Below are positions 18,219 through 26,125 of a stretch of 64,000 bases of DNA, in pieces. Position numbers and translations under genes: made by a program. The notes beneath the pieces are model-generated. The model had not been told where the DNA came from. It did not search any database and was given only the letters and a program-made list of their open reading frames with translations. Source of the DNA: Pseudomonas sp. PA27(2017) (GTDB taxonomy: Bacteria; Pseudomonadota; Gammaproteobacteria; Pseudomonadales; Pseudomonadaceae); NCBI RefSeq assembly GCF_001945445.1, contig NZ_MSXW01000038.1, positions 207,444-271,443 on the forward strand, read 5' to 3'. How positions within the stretch are numbered: position 1 is the stretch's first letter; every line of letters begins with the position of its first letter.

Positions 18219-19115
18219 TTATTCCTCCGCACCTGAAGCGTGCGCGGCTTCGCTCACAGGGTTGCTCTTGTAATCGATGTACTGGCCGAGGATCTGCCGG
18301 AACAGACCTGGCTGAGCATTGAAGTACTCGACTGGGTTGTTTTCACTCGGTTTGGCGAGCATCTGGTAGCTGCCGTTGAAGTCCAGCGTGTTAGGCGACT
18401 GCTTGACCTTGGCCACCCACTGCTCGAACTCTTCCTGGCTGGTCGCGTGGGTCTGGAACTTCATGCCCGAGAAACCGTGACCGCTGTAGTTGCCCGAGAC
18501 GCCGAAGAACTCGCCCGGCTCGTTGGCAATCAGGTGCAGCTGGGTGCGCATGCCGCCCATGGCGTAGACCATGCCGCCGAGCTGCGGGATGAAGAAGGTG
18601 TTCATCACGGTTTGCGAAGTGATCTGGAAGCTGATCGGCGTATTGGCCGGGATGTACAGTTCATTGACCGAGGCGATGCCTTGCTCCGGGTAGATGAACA
18701 GCCATTTCCAGTCTAGCGAAACCACTTCGACGGTCAGCGGCTTGTTCTCGTGCTCGATGGGCTTGTAGGGGTCGAGCGAGTGAGTGGTCTTCCAGGTGAT
18801 CACCGCCAGCACGATGATGATCACGCAAGGGACGCCCCAGACGATGGCCTCGATCTTGTGCGAGTGAGCCCACTCAGGCGCGTAGGTCGCGTCCTTGTTC
18901 GAGGAGCGGTAGCGCCATGCGAACAGAATGGTCATGAAAATGACGGGTACCACCACGATCAGCATCAGCAGAGTGGCGGTAATGATCAGGTTGCGCTGCT
19001 CGATGCCGATTTGGCCTTTCGAATCGAAAAGAACCCAGTCGCAGCCACTCAGGGAGACGGCCACGACAATCGTCAGAAGCGTGCGGAACAAGCGGTGGTA
19101 CTTCTCTTCTCTCAT
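18219..19115 (-). CDS. cyoA: Cytochrome o ubiquinol oxidase subunit II (lipoprotein)
   Basis: The 298-residue subunit II begins MREEKYHRLFR and has a lipobox VSLSGC, two membrane helices and a periplasmic cupredoxin-like domain that lacks the CuA cysteines, as expected of a quinol oxidase. ATG 19115 is preferred over GTG 19145 because it places the signal peptide normally and has AAGG upstream. It is the first gene of the operon; no ANR or FNR box was seen upstream. Confidence 0.95.
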   Translation of the reverse strand: MREEKYHRLFRTLLTIVVAVSLSGCDWVLFDSKGQIGIEQRNLIITATLLMLIVVVPVIFMTILFAWRYRSSNKDATYAPEWAHSHKIEAIVWGVPCVIIIVLAVITWKTTHSLDPYKPIEHENKPLTVEVVSLDWKWLFIYPEQGIASVNELYIPANTPISFQITSQTVMNTFFIPQLGGMVYAMGGMRTQLHLIANEPGEFFGVSGNYSGHGFSGMKFQTHATSQEEFEQWVAKVKQSPNTLDFNGSYQMLAKPSENNPVEYFNAQPGLFRQILGQYIDYKSNPVSEAAHASGAEE

Positions 19116-19567
19116 TTCACGACCTTCAGCAAAGTGATATCCCACATAGCGTTCTGTTCAGCCTGACGCCCAATACCGCAGGGCATGCCAGGAAAACGAT
19201 GCGCCGAGGCACCGAAATCGTTTCAGCTTCGAAACTACTAAACGGAGGGGGCGACATTTTCGGTTAGGCGGCCAAAAAAACCAACCTCATAACGACGATG
19301 GGCCTACAAATAGTCGGGGTGTATTGCTCGCCCCGGCCTGCCCCGACCCAGCCAACCCAGCCGCTATCCGGCAGCTGGTCACAGCTCGCTCAACTCGCAA
19401 AGCCCCACATGACCGCAGCTGTAGCCCCAGAGCGAAGGATCGCTCGCAGGCAGAGCGCGAATCACCAGGAGAGTTGCGACTCATAATAGTGGCTCATATC
19501 CGCGCAATTGCGCGGCAATATGTCGCACAGCAATAACCACATATACCTCATGGATTACTGCGGTAAA
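19116..19567. other. Intergenic region without recognised gene
   Basis: This 452-bp stretch between cyoA and the thioredoxin-like gene presumably contains the cyo promoter, reading to the left. The short open frames on the plus strand (19298-19536) have no ribosome site or recognisable product. No strong hairpin, REP sequence or operator was identified. Confidence 0.4.
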
Positions 19568-20179
19568 TCAACGACCCTTGTCCGCTTGCCAGTCGCAGTA
19601 GCAGCCCACCGCCATGGTGTTGGCGGCCGAGACGCTGCGGTTGGCCGACAGCGCATCGAGAATCGGCTCGACGAAGCTGTTCGAGGAGTTGCATACCAAC
19701 CCCTCGCTATAGGGACCAGCGTAGGCCAGGTTCCCTTTCTGATCCCAGATGGCGATGGCCGGGCTGGCCGGAATCGACTCGATGCCCTCGATCGATTCCA
19801 GCTCCGTCAGCTTGCCTCGCAAGAACGGTAGCATTGCGCCAGTGCTGCCCGGTTTCTGCACGCTGTAGAACTCGACGCCGGAATAACGATAAAGACCGAT
19901 CAGGTAATTGAGGTGCGCGTCGGTTTCCTTGTGGCATGGGCACTGCGGGTCCCAGAAATGAACCACGCGAATCTTGCCCGGCCCGGCCAGTTCGTCAGGC
20001 AGCTTGAGGCCTCCGCCCTGAAAGAACACCGCCTGCTGCTCCTGGTCGCCGAACGGCCGCAGATAAGACACTCCGAAACGGCTCCATGCCCAGGCTGCCA
20101 TGGCTACGACGATAACCAGCACCAGCAGGCACAGAATCAGCAGAAAGCGCTTTGACGGCGCGGCCTGTTCCTGGCTCAT
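19568..20179 (-). CDS. Membrane-anchored thioredoxin-like protein (DUF6436-type)
   Basis: The 203-residue protein has an N-terminal membrane anchor (about 12-32) and a periplasmic thioredoxin-like domain with VVHFWDPQCPCHKE; its cysteine pair is C80-P-C82, spaced by one residue instead of the usual two. Cys residues occur again near the C-terminus (GLVCN, GCYCDW). A thiol-disulfide role in the envelope is plausible. ATG 20179 overlaps the TGA of the upstream gene (TGATG), so the two genes are translationally coupled. Confidence 0.75.
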   Translation of the reverse strand: MSQEQAAPSKRFLLILCLLVLVIVVAMAAWAWSRFGVSYLRPFGDQEQQAVFFQGGGLKLPDELAGPGKIRVVHFWDPQCPCHKETDAHLNYLIGLYRYSGVEFYSVQKPGSTGAMLPFLRGKLTELESIEGIESIPASPAIAIWDQKGNLAYAGPYSEGLVCNSSNSFVEPILDALSANRSVSAANTMAVGCYCDWQADKGR

Positions 20180-20481
20180 CACTGGGGATCCCGGTCGTAT
20201 TTGATGCGGAACTGCTTTTCCATCTCCTTGCAGCTGTCGGTGGCGAAGGCGCGCGACGTGGGCGTGGCGGACGGGTCGTTAGCCTTGACCCAGCAGGCCT
20301 GGATGGCGCGCTGCTCGTTGGCCTGCACATCGGCGGTCTGCTCACGGGTGATGGCGAAGATGATGATGCCGAACACCAGGACGATGAAGCCGAGCCCCAA
20401 CAGGGTCAGCCACAGACAACCGCCGCGCTTGCCGTCGTCCGAGTGCTCGGGGGATCGAGTATGTGCCTTGTCGTCGCTCAT
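20179..20481 (-). CDS. Small single-pass membrane protein
   Basis: The 100-residue product from ATG 20481 (MSDDKAHTRSPEHSDD) has a charged N-terminus, one membrane helix (about 25-47) and a periplasmic tail with two cysteines (QACW, DSCKEM). Its overlap with the thioredoxin-like gene downstream suggests that its cysteines may be the partner or substrate of that protein. That is inference from coupling; no family was recognised. Confidence 0.65.
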   Translation of the reverse strand: MSDDKAHTRSPEHSDDGKRGGCLWLTLLGLGFIVLVFGIIIFAITREQTADVQANEQRAIQACWVKANDPSATPTSRAFATDSCKEMEKQFRIKYDRDPQ

Positions 20482-20914
20482 GTTCTGGCCCTGCCTAAGA
20501 GGGTGCGCAACATAGCACTTTTGCCCCACCCAAGGCAGGGGCCAAAGAGCACACAGAAAACATAGGGCTTTGAGCCCTCCCCTCCCCTGCCGCTTCGCCG
20601 GGGCGCACGACTGCAGGGCTCTGCGTTCGTGACTGCCGACGCATTTCCAGCCTGGCTGGACATACCCCGTTACGACCCATCACCGCTCACCTGCGAGCAT
20701 GGCGGCGCCCCGCCAGACGCGGCCTTGAACGCTGCGCCGCAGATCATGAAAAGACCGCACGCGCAGCAGCGTTGAATTTCTGGTCAAACCTATTGCGGTG
20801 AACTTCACTCATACCTGTGAGGGCTGAATTGAATGGCACTTGCCGCACAATCCAGGCTGATCAGCTCTCGGGGATCTCATGCCGGCGCGATGCTGGAGTC
20901 AGAGGAGAAGAGTC
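20482..20914. other. Intergenic region with possible AlgU-type promoter
   Basis: No gene was recognised in this 433-bp gap. GAACTT (20800-20805), 17 bases, then GCTGA (20823-20827) resembles an AlgU/sigma-E promoter reading into the Yip1-family gene. The -10 match is imperfect. The rest is GC-rich with short inverted repeats only. Confidence 0.35.
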
Positions 20915-21526
20915 ATGATCAATCACATTTGGGGGCTGCTGGCCAATCCGGGCCGCGAGTGGCGCAACATAGATCGGGAAAAGGAAAGCATCACCAACCT
21001 TTATGCCCGTCACGTTCTGCTGATGGCACTCATTCCCGTCGTCAGCGCTTTCATCGGTACCACCCAGATCGGCTGGCACCTGGGCGGCGAGGCATACAAG
21101 GTGGCGGTGCCGACGGCCGCGGCGCTGGGCATCGTGTTCTACATCCTGATGCTGATCGGCGTGGCCATCATGGGTAACGTCATCCACTGGATGTCCGACT
21201 CTTTCGCCAGCCGCCCGAGTCGTCGCCGCTGCATCGTCTTCGCCGGTTACGTGGCTACGCCGCTGTTCATTGCCGGTATCGCTCTGCTCTATCCGAAGGC
21301 CTGGCTACTGCTGATCGTCGGCCTCATCGCACTGGCCTACAGTGCGCGCCTGCTTTACGTGGGCATGCCAGCCTTCCTGCGCATCCCGGTCAACGAGGGG
21401 CTGACCATCTCTGGCGGTACCCTGGCCATCGGCGTGCTGGTGCTTGAGCTGCTGCTGGCGCTGACCGTGGCGCTGTGGGGCCTGGGCTTCAACGACTACG
21501 CAGTGAGCTGGTCGCTGTTCCGCTGA
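20915..21526 (+). CDS. Yip1-family integral membrane protein
   Basis: The 203-residue protein begins MINHIWGLLANPGREWRNID, a start typical of bacterial Yip1-domain proteins, and has five hydrophobic segments. AGAGGAGAAG precedes ATG 20915, which decides the start over ATG 20879. Function in bacteria is not established. An AlgU-like promoter may lie upstream, which would fit an envelope-stress role, but the match is only partial. A bidirectional terminator separates it from the convergent synthetase gene. Confidence 0.82.
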   Translation: MINHIWGLLANPGREWRNIDREKESITNLYARHVLLMALIPVVSAFIGTTQIGWHLGGEAYKVAVPTAAALGIVFYILMLIGVAIMGNVIHWMSDSFASRPSRRRCIVFAGYVATPLFIAGIALLYPKAWLLLIVGLIALAYSARLLYVGMPAFLRIPVNEGLTISGGTLAIGVLVLELLLALTVALWGLGFNDYAVSWSLFR

Positions 21527-21543
21527 TCCGGCGCAGTATGGAG

Positions 21544-21567
21544 AAAACCCGCCTTTTGGCGGGTTTT
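21544..21567. terminator. Bidirectional terminator
   Basis: AAAACCCGCC, loop TTTT, GGCGGGTTTT. The A and T tracts make it work on both strands, between two converging genes. Confidence 0.92.
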
Positions 21568-21588
21568 CCATTTTTGTCGCGAAGAAAC

Positions 21589-22929
21589 TCACAGGAACCA
21601 GCGGTATTCGCGGGCGTTGATGTGCGCCATGAACGCCAGGTGATCCTGACGTTTGTTCTCGCAGTAGACCATCACGAACTCTTCGCCCAGCCCGACATTG
21701 ACCGCCGGGTGATGGCGCATCTGCGCCACGGCACCGAGCATGTCCATGGGAAAGTCGATGCCGCTCTGACGATTCTCGTTCAACGGCGCGATGGGTTCGG
21801 CGCGCTGCTGCATGCCATCTTCCATGGCCGCCAGGATCGCTGCCAGGACCAGATATGGGTTGGCATCGGCGCCGGCCAGGCGATGCTCGATGCGCAGATT
21901 GCGGGCGTCGGAATCGGGAATCCGCACGCAGGCATCGCGATCCTCATAACCCCAGCTGGCGCGGCTGGCGGCGTTGACCCGCGAGCCGTAGCGGCGATAG
22001 GCATTGTGATGCGGCGCGAAAATCGGCATGCAGTGCGGCAGCCAGTCCAGGCAACCGGCCACTGCGTGGCGAAGCGGCTTGCCGTCGTCCGGCGCCAACA
22101 GGTTGTTGCCCTGCCGGTCATAGAGGCTCACGTGCACGTGCATGCCGCTGCCCGGCGCTTCCAGGTAAGGCTTGCTCATGAAACTCGCGCGGTGGCCGTG
22201 CTTGAGGGCCACACCGCGGGTCAGACGGGTGAACAGCGCGGCCCAGTCGGCTGCCTGCAGGCCGTCCTCGCAGTGGCCGAAATTGATCTCGAACTGCCCA
22301 GGACCGATCTCCGCGGTGATCACGTTGGCGTCGATACCCTGCTCATTGGCCACCTCGACGATCTCGTGAAGAACCGGGGAGAACCGCGACAGGCGCTCGA
22401 TATGCAGGTTGGGCTGGTCGTCCTCGTCGCCGCACAACGGGTCGCGGGGGAATTGCGGTAAACCGTCCCTCAGCGCCCGGTCGAACAGATAGAACTCCAG
22501 CTCGAAGGCAACCACCGGATGAATGCCCTTGGCCGCCAGGCGCGCCAGCACGCGAGCCAGCACTTCCCGGGGCTCGAACTCGATGGGCGATTCGGTGCCG
22601 TCCGAGCTGATCAGCATCTGCCCAAGCGGCTGTTGCTCCCAGCGCACGGGTTTCAGCGTGCCGGGAATCAGCCGCCGCGTGGCATCCGGGTCACCGTCGT
22701 TGAAGCAATAATCGCCGATCTCGTGCAGGCCGCCCTGGGCACCCAGCAATACGCAGTTCTGCGGCAGCTTGAGCAGGCTGCCGGCGGCGACCTTCTCCAG
22801 CATGGAGATGGGGTAGCGCTTGCCATAGAAATGCCCGGGGATGTCCAGACAGATCAGGTCGACATAACGCACGTCGGGGTGAGCGGCGCGAAAGGCGCGG
22901 ACTTCGTCGGACAGGCTGGTAAAGGTCAT
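21589..22929 (-). CDS. Glutamine-synthetase-type gamma-glutamylpolyamine synthetase
   Basis: The 446-residue protein has the glutamine synthetase fold with ELEFYLFD, ITAEIGPGQFEINF, GSGMHVHVSL and RIEHRLAGADANPYL blocks. Clustering with a gamma-glutamylputrescine-oxidase-like flavoprotein and a PuuR-like regulator points to ligation of glutamate to a polyamine or related amine (PuuA/Spu-type) rather than ammonia assimilation. It is transcribed after the regulator (20 bases), which in turn overlaps the oxidase. The exact amine cannot be told. Confidence 0.88.
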   Translation of the reverse strand: MTFTSLSDEVRAFRAAHPDVRYVDLICLDIPGHFYGKRYPISMLEKVAAGSLLKLPQNCVLLGAQGGLHEIGDYCFNDGDPDATRRLIPGTLKPVRWEQQPLGQMLISSDGTESPIEFEPREVLARVLARLAAKGIHPVVAFELEFYLFDRALRDGLPQFPRDPLCGDEDDQPNLHIERLSRFSPVLHEIVEVANEQGIDANVITAEIGPGQFEINFGHCEDGLQAADWAALFTRLTRGVALKHGHRASFMSKPYLEAPGSGMHVHVSLYDRQGNNLLAPDDGKPLRHAVAGCLDWLPHCMPIFAPHHNAYRRYGSRVNAASRASWGYEDRDACVRIPDSDARNLRIEHRLAGADANPYLVLAAILAAMEDGMQQRAEPIAPLNENRQSGIDFPMDMLGAVAQMRHHPAVNVGLGEEFVMVYCENKRQDHLAFMAHINAREYRWFL

Positions 22930-22949
22930 GTGTGATTTCCCGTGTCCGC

Positions 22950-23525
22950 CTAGCGGAACACCCAGAGTACCCGTGCGGGCTGGTCGGTAAGGTTGGCGTA
23001 GCGAAACTGGCTGTGCGCTGGCAACTGGAAGCTGTCATTGGGGCCGAGGGTCACCGGCTCAGGCTGATCGTCCAGCCAGATGCTCAGTTGGCCTTCGAGC
23101 ACGAAGCCGCCCTGCTCCGAGCTGTCGGTCAGGTGGCCCTCGCCGCTGGTGGCGCCAGGCGCCAAGTGGCTTTCCAGCATGGAGAAGCCGGCTGACATGC
23201 TTGGCGAAGCCAGCACATCGGTGATGCCACCTGCGTAATAAAGGGTGCGACGCTCGCCCGGGCGGGTGACCCATGGCAGTGCCCTGGGTTTTTGCAGGCT
23301 GTAGAAATAGGTGGTCGATACGCCCAGGGTTTCGCTGATGGCGGTCAGATCCGCCACGGTCGGCTTGGACAGGCCGCGCTCGACCTGGGACAGGAAGCCC
23401 ACCGAGCGCCCGATGCGCGCGGCCAGCTCGCCGAGCGTGAGGTTCTTGTGCTTGCGCAGGTCGCGGATCAGGATCGCGAGACCTTCGATTTCTTCCTGCA
23501 TGTCCATGCCGGTCGAGCCCTTCAT
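22950..23525 (-). CDS. XRE-cupin transcription regulator (PuuR-like)
   Basis: The 191-residue protein has an N-terminal XRE helix-turn-helix (about 17-70; LGELAARIGRSVGFLSQVER) and a C-terminal cupin domain (about 105-190) that would bind the inducing amine or its gamma-glutamyl derivative. ATG 23525 overlaps the oxidase TGA (ATGA), which supports this start over internal ATGs at 23507 and 23501. It probably represses its own operon; a candidate operator is listed at 24817. Confidence 0.88.
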   Translation of the reverse strand: MKGSTGMDMQEEIEGLAILIRDLRKHKNLTLGELAARIGRSVGFLSQVERGLSKPTVADLTAISETLGVSTTYFYSLQKPRALPWVTRPGERRTLYYAGGITDVLASPSMSAGFSMLESHLAPGATSGEGHLTDSSEQGGFVLEGQLSIWLDDQPEPVTLGPNDSFQLPAHSQFRYANLTDQPARVLWVFR

Positions 23526-24811
23526 AGAAAGTCACGCAGCCGATACCAGGCTTTGCCTGCGGCCTCCAGCGGCGCCGCCAGCCAGCTGCCGCCGGGAAAA
23601 CGGGGGTTGCCGATGCGCTGGTAGAGCGCCAGCAAGTGGTCGTCGCCGGCAATCGCATCGGTGACCGCCCGTGCCGCGGCCAGGGTCGGCAGCACGCCAT
23701 GGCCGGAGAACCCCTGCAGCCAGTAACGCTGGCCGCTGCGCCCGACATCCGGGGTGCGCTTCATGGTGACGTCGATATGCCCGCCCCAGCCGTATTCGAT
23801 GGCCACGCCCTTGAGCTGGGGAAATACGCGCTCCAGATACGGGCGGGTCGCCGTGGGCACGTCTTTCGGCAAGCCGCCGAGATAGGTGCAGCCACCGCCG
23901 AACAACAGGCGGTTGTCCGGGGTCAGGCGCAAGTAATCGGGAACGAACTGGTTGTCGATCACGCAACTGTTGTGCGGCAGCAGCGAACGCCCCAATTGTG
24001 GGTCGAGCGCTTGGGTGGCCACCTGATAGGAGCCGACCGGTAGCACGCGCCGGGATAGCGACTCGTCCAGCGTGTCGAGGTAGGCATTGCAGGCCAGAAC
24101 CAATACATCAGCGCGCACCTCGCCATGCGCGGTGCGCACGCGGTAGCCTTCCGGCAGCGTTTCGTAGGCCAGGGCTCGGGTCTGCTCGTAGATACGGCCG
24201 CCGGCCTTCTCGATAGCAGCCGCCAACCCCTGGGCCAGCTTGAGCGGGTCGAGGTGGGCACCCCTGGCGTCATGCAGCGCCGCCACGTAACGCGGGCTGT
24301 CGATCCATTCGCGCAGCTCCGCGCCTTCGATCAGCCGCAGATCGTGGTAGCCCCATTTTTGCAGCGCCTCATGCTGCGCCTCACGAAGCTGCCCGACCCG
24401 GCGCGGCAGTACCGCCGTCCACAGGCTGCCGACACGGTAATCCACCTCGAAACCATGGCGCGCCGGCAACTCGCGAAGCTCATCGGCGGCCCAGCACATG
24501 CTGTCCCAAAGCTGCCGGGCACCGTCGAGGCCAAGGGCCTTTTCCAACGGCGGCATATCGCATGACCAACCCAGCAGCGCCTGCCCACCGTTGCGCCCCG
24601 AGGCCGCCCAGGCCACGCGGCTGGCCTCCAGCATGATCACCCGTTTGCCGGCCTCCGCCAGGCGCAGGGCACAATGCAAACCGCTGAAGCCGCCTCCGAC
24701 GATCATCACGTCGCAGTCCAGGTCCTTTTCGAGGCGAGCACGCTCGGGGATAGGGCCTGGATAACAGCCTGCATAGTAGGTGGCGAGATGCCGAGGGGAC
24801 TGCCGGAACAT
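23522..24811 (-). CDS. FAD-dependent oxidoreductase (gamma-glutamylputrescine oxidase-like)
   Basis: The 429-residue DAO-fold flavoprotein has its dinucleotide-binding motif VIVGGGFSGL-like (VMIVGGGFSGLHCALRL, about 35-51), then AWAASGRNGGQALLGWS, the flavin-proximal block of PuuB/OrdL-type oxidases. It would oxidise the gamma-glutamyl amine to an aldehyde. It is the first gene of a three-gene operon with the PuuR-like regulator and the synthetase; the aldehyde dehydrogenase and hydrolase of a full pathway are absent here. Confidence 0.88.
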   Translation of the reverse strand: MFRQSPRHLATYYAGCYPGPIPERARLEKDLDCDVMIVGGGFSGLHCALRLAEAGKRVIMLEASRVAWAASGRNGGQALLGWSCDMPPLEKALGLDGARQLWDSMCWAADELRELPARHGFEVDYRVGSLWTAVLPRRVGQLREAQHEALQKWGYHDLRLIEGAELREWIDSPRYVAALHDARGAHLDPLKLAQGLAAAIEKAGGRIYEQTRALAYETLPEGYRVRTAHGEVRADVLVLACNAYLDTLDESLSRRVLPVGSYQVATQALDPQLGRSLLPHNSCVIDNQFVPDYLRLTPDNRLLFGGGCTYLGGLPKDVPTATRPYLERVFPQLKGVAIEYGWGGHIDVTMKRTPDVGRSGQRYWLQGFSGHGVLPTLAAARAVTDAIAGDDHLLALYQRIGNPRFPGGSWLAAPLEAAGKAWYRLRDFL

Positions 24812-24816
24812 GGAAT

Positions 24817-24838
24817 GAAATTATCGAGCGATTATTTC
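24817..24838. promoter_or_regulatory. Operator-like dyad before the oxidase operon
   Basis: A 22-bp near-perfect dyad with arms GAAATTATCG and CGATTATTTC ends five bases before the oxidase start codon. A second half-site, CGATTAATTTC, follows about 30 bp upstream of it. It is a good candidate target for the PuuR-like regulator in the operon. Confidence 0.5.
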
Positions 24839-24990
24839 ATGAAAAAATACACGATTAATTTCACACAACCAAGCAGCATCGTTCACCGGCTGGCGAACGG
24901 TTTGCCGACCAGCAGGTCGAACCTCGACAATAATCGCAGCACCGACGGCTCTCGACATGAGGCGCAAGCCGTCCTTCCCGGAGCCCAAGC

Positions 24991-25548
24991 ATGACCCCAC
25001 TGTCCGTATTCACCACGCCGTTGCTGCTCGCCAGCGTTCTCGCCCTGCTTGCCGGTTGCGCCAACCACCACCAGCCCCAGGCGCCTGCGAATCAGAGCCC
25101 AACAGGCGCGGCGTCCCCCGAGCAGCAGGCCGCCGAAGGTGACTTCCAGCGCCTGACCGCCCTGGCACAACGCGGCGACCTGGACAGCCAGTTCAAACTG
25201 GGCAGTTTCTATTTCGTCGGCAAGCCGCAAAAGGACCTCAAGCAGGCCGAATACTGGTGGAAACAGGCAGCCGACCGCGGCCACGCCGAGGCCGCCGTCA
25301 GCCTGGCTTACCTCTACACCGGCCGGGACAACCCGGAGTTTCGCAACCCACCCGCCATGCTCAAGTACCTCAACCAGTCCGCCAGTAGCGGCAACCCCAT
25401 GGCGCAGCATATTCTCGGCAACCTATACATGCGCGGCATCGACGGCGTTCAGCGCGACCCAGACCAGGCCCGCCGCCTGTTCCAAAGCGCCTGCAAACAG
25501 AACTATGCGGCCAGCTGCAAGGCCTTGGATAGCAAACCCGGCGCCTGA
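24991..25548 (+). CDS. Sel1-repeat lipoprotein
   Basis: The 185-residue protein has a lipoprotein signal peptide with lipobox LLAGC (Cys23), a Pro/Gln-rich linker and three to four Sel1-like (TPR-type) repeats, for example AEYWWKQAADRGHAEAAVSLAYLY. Such proteins act as envelope scaffolds for protein interactions. ATG 24991 fits the signal peptide. A GTTTTATGACATGG stretch separates it from kptA by 32 bases. Confidence 0.85.
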   Translation: MTPLSVFTTPLLLASVLALLAGCANHHQPQAPANQSPTGAASPEQQAAEGDFQRLTALAQRGDLDSQFKLGSFYFVGKPQKDLKQAEYWWKQAADRGHAEAAVSLAYLYTGRDNPEFRNPPAMLKYLNQSASSGNPMAQHILGNLYMRGIDGVQRDPDQARRLFQSACKQNYAASCKALDSKPGA

Positions 25549-25580
25549 GCCCCGTTTTATGACATGGATGTAATTAAAAG

Positions 25581-26120
25581 ATGAGCCGCGACGAAACCAG
25601 CAAATTCCTCAGCTACGTGCTGCGTCATGAGCCCCAAGCCATAGGTCTGCAGCTGGACAGCGAAGGCTGGGCCGACATCGACGCACTGATCGAAGGCGCA
25701 GCACAAAGCGGTCGCGCGCTGGATATCGAAACCATCGAAGACGTGGTTGCCAGCAGCGACAAGAAGCGCTTCAGCTTGTCCGCTGACGGCCGCAGGATCC
25801 GCGCTGCCCAGGGTCATTCGACCGCCCAGGTGCAACTGCAGCACGTTCGGAAAAAGCCGCCCGAACGCCTCTACCACGGCACCGCCAGTCGCTTTCTGGA
25901 ATCCATCGAAGGCCAGGGCCTGATCGCCGGAGCGCGCCATCATGTGCACCTGTCTCGGGATATGGAAACTGCCCAGCAGGTCGGCCAGCGCTACGGCAGC
26001 CCGGTGATCCTCGAGATCGACGCGCTACGCATGCACGAGCAGGGCTTCGCGTTCTTCCAGGCCGACAACGGCGTCTGGCTGACCGAAGCGGTGCCCGCCG
26101 AATTCCTTCGGCGGGCCTGA
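25581..26120 (+). CDS. kptA: RNA 2'-phosphotransferase (KptA/Tpt1)
   Basis: KptA/Tpt1 removes a 2'-phosphate from RNA with NAD+, producing ADP-ribose 1'',2''-cyclic phosphate. The 179-residue product has the conserved start SRDETSKFLSYVLRHEP, the RLYHGTA block and HVHLSRDMETA, which contain the catalytic Arg-His-Arg-Arg set. In eukaryotes the enzyme completes tRNA splicing; bacteria have no such splicing, so the natural substrate here is unknown. No neighbouring gene suggests one. Confidence 0.93.
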   Translation: MSRDETSKFLSYVLRHEPQAIGLQLDSEGWADIDALIEGAAQSGRALDIETIEDVVASSDKKRFSLSADGRRIRAAQGHSTAQVQLQHVRKKPPERLYHGTASRFLESIEGQGLIAGARHHVHLSRDMETAQQVGQRYGSPVILEIDALRMHEQGFAFFQADNGVWLTEAVPAEFLRRA

Positions 26121-26125
26121 GCGGC

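Noticed and set aside
19298..19536. Short plus-strand frames between cyoA and the thioredoxin-like gene
   Set aside because: No ribosome site, no family resemblance, and two overlapping frames are equally open.
19116..19567. ANR/FNR box before cyoA
   Set aside because: No TTGAT-N4-ATCAA-like sequence was found.
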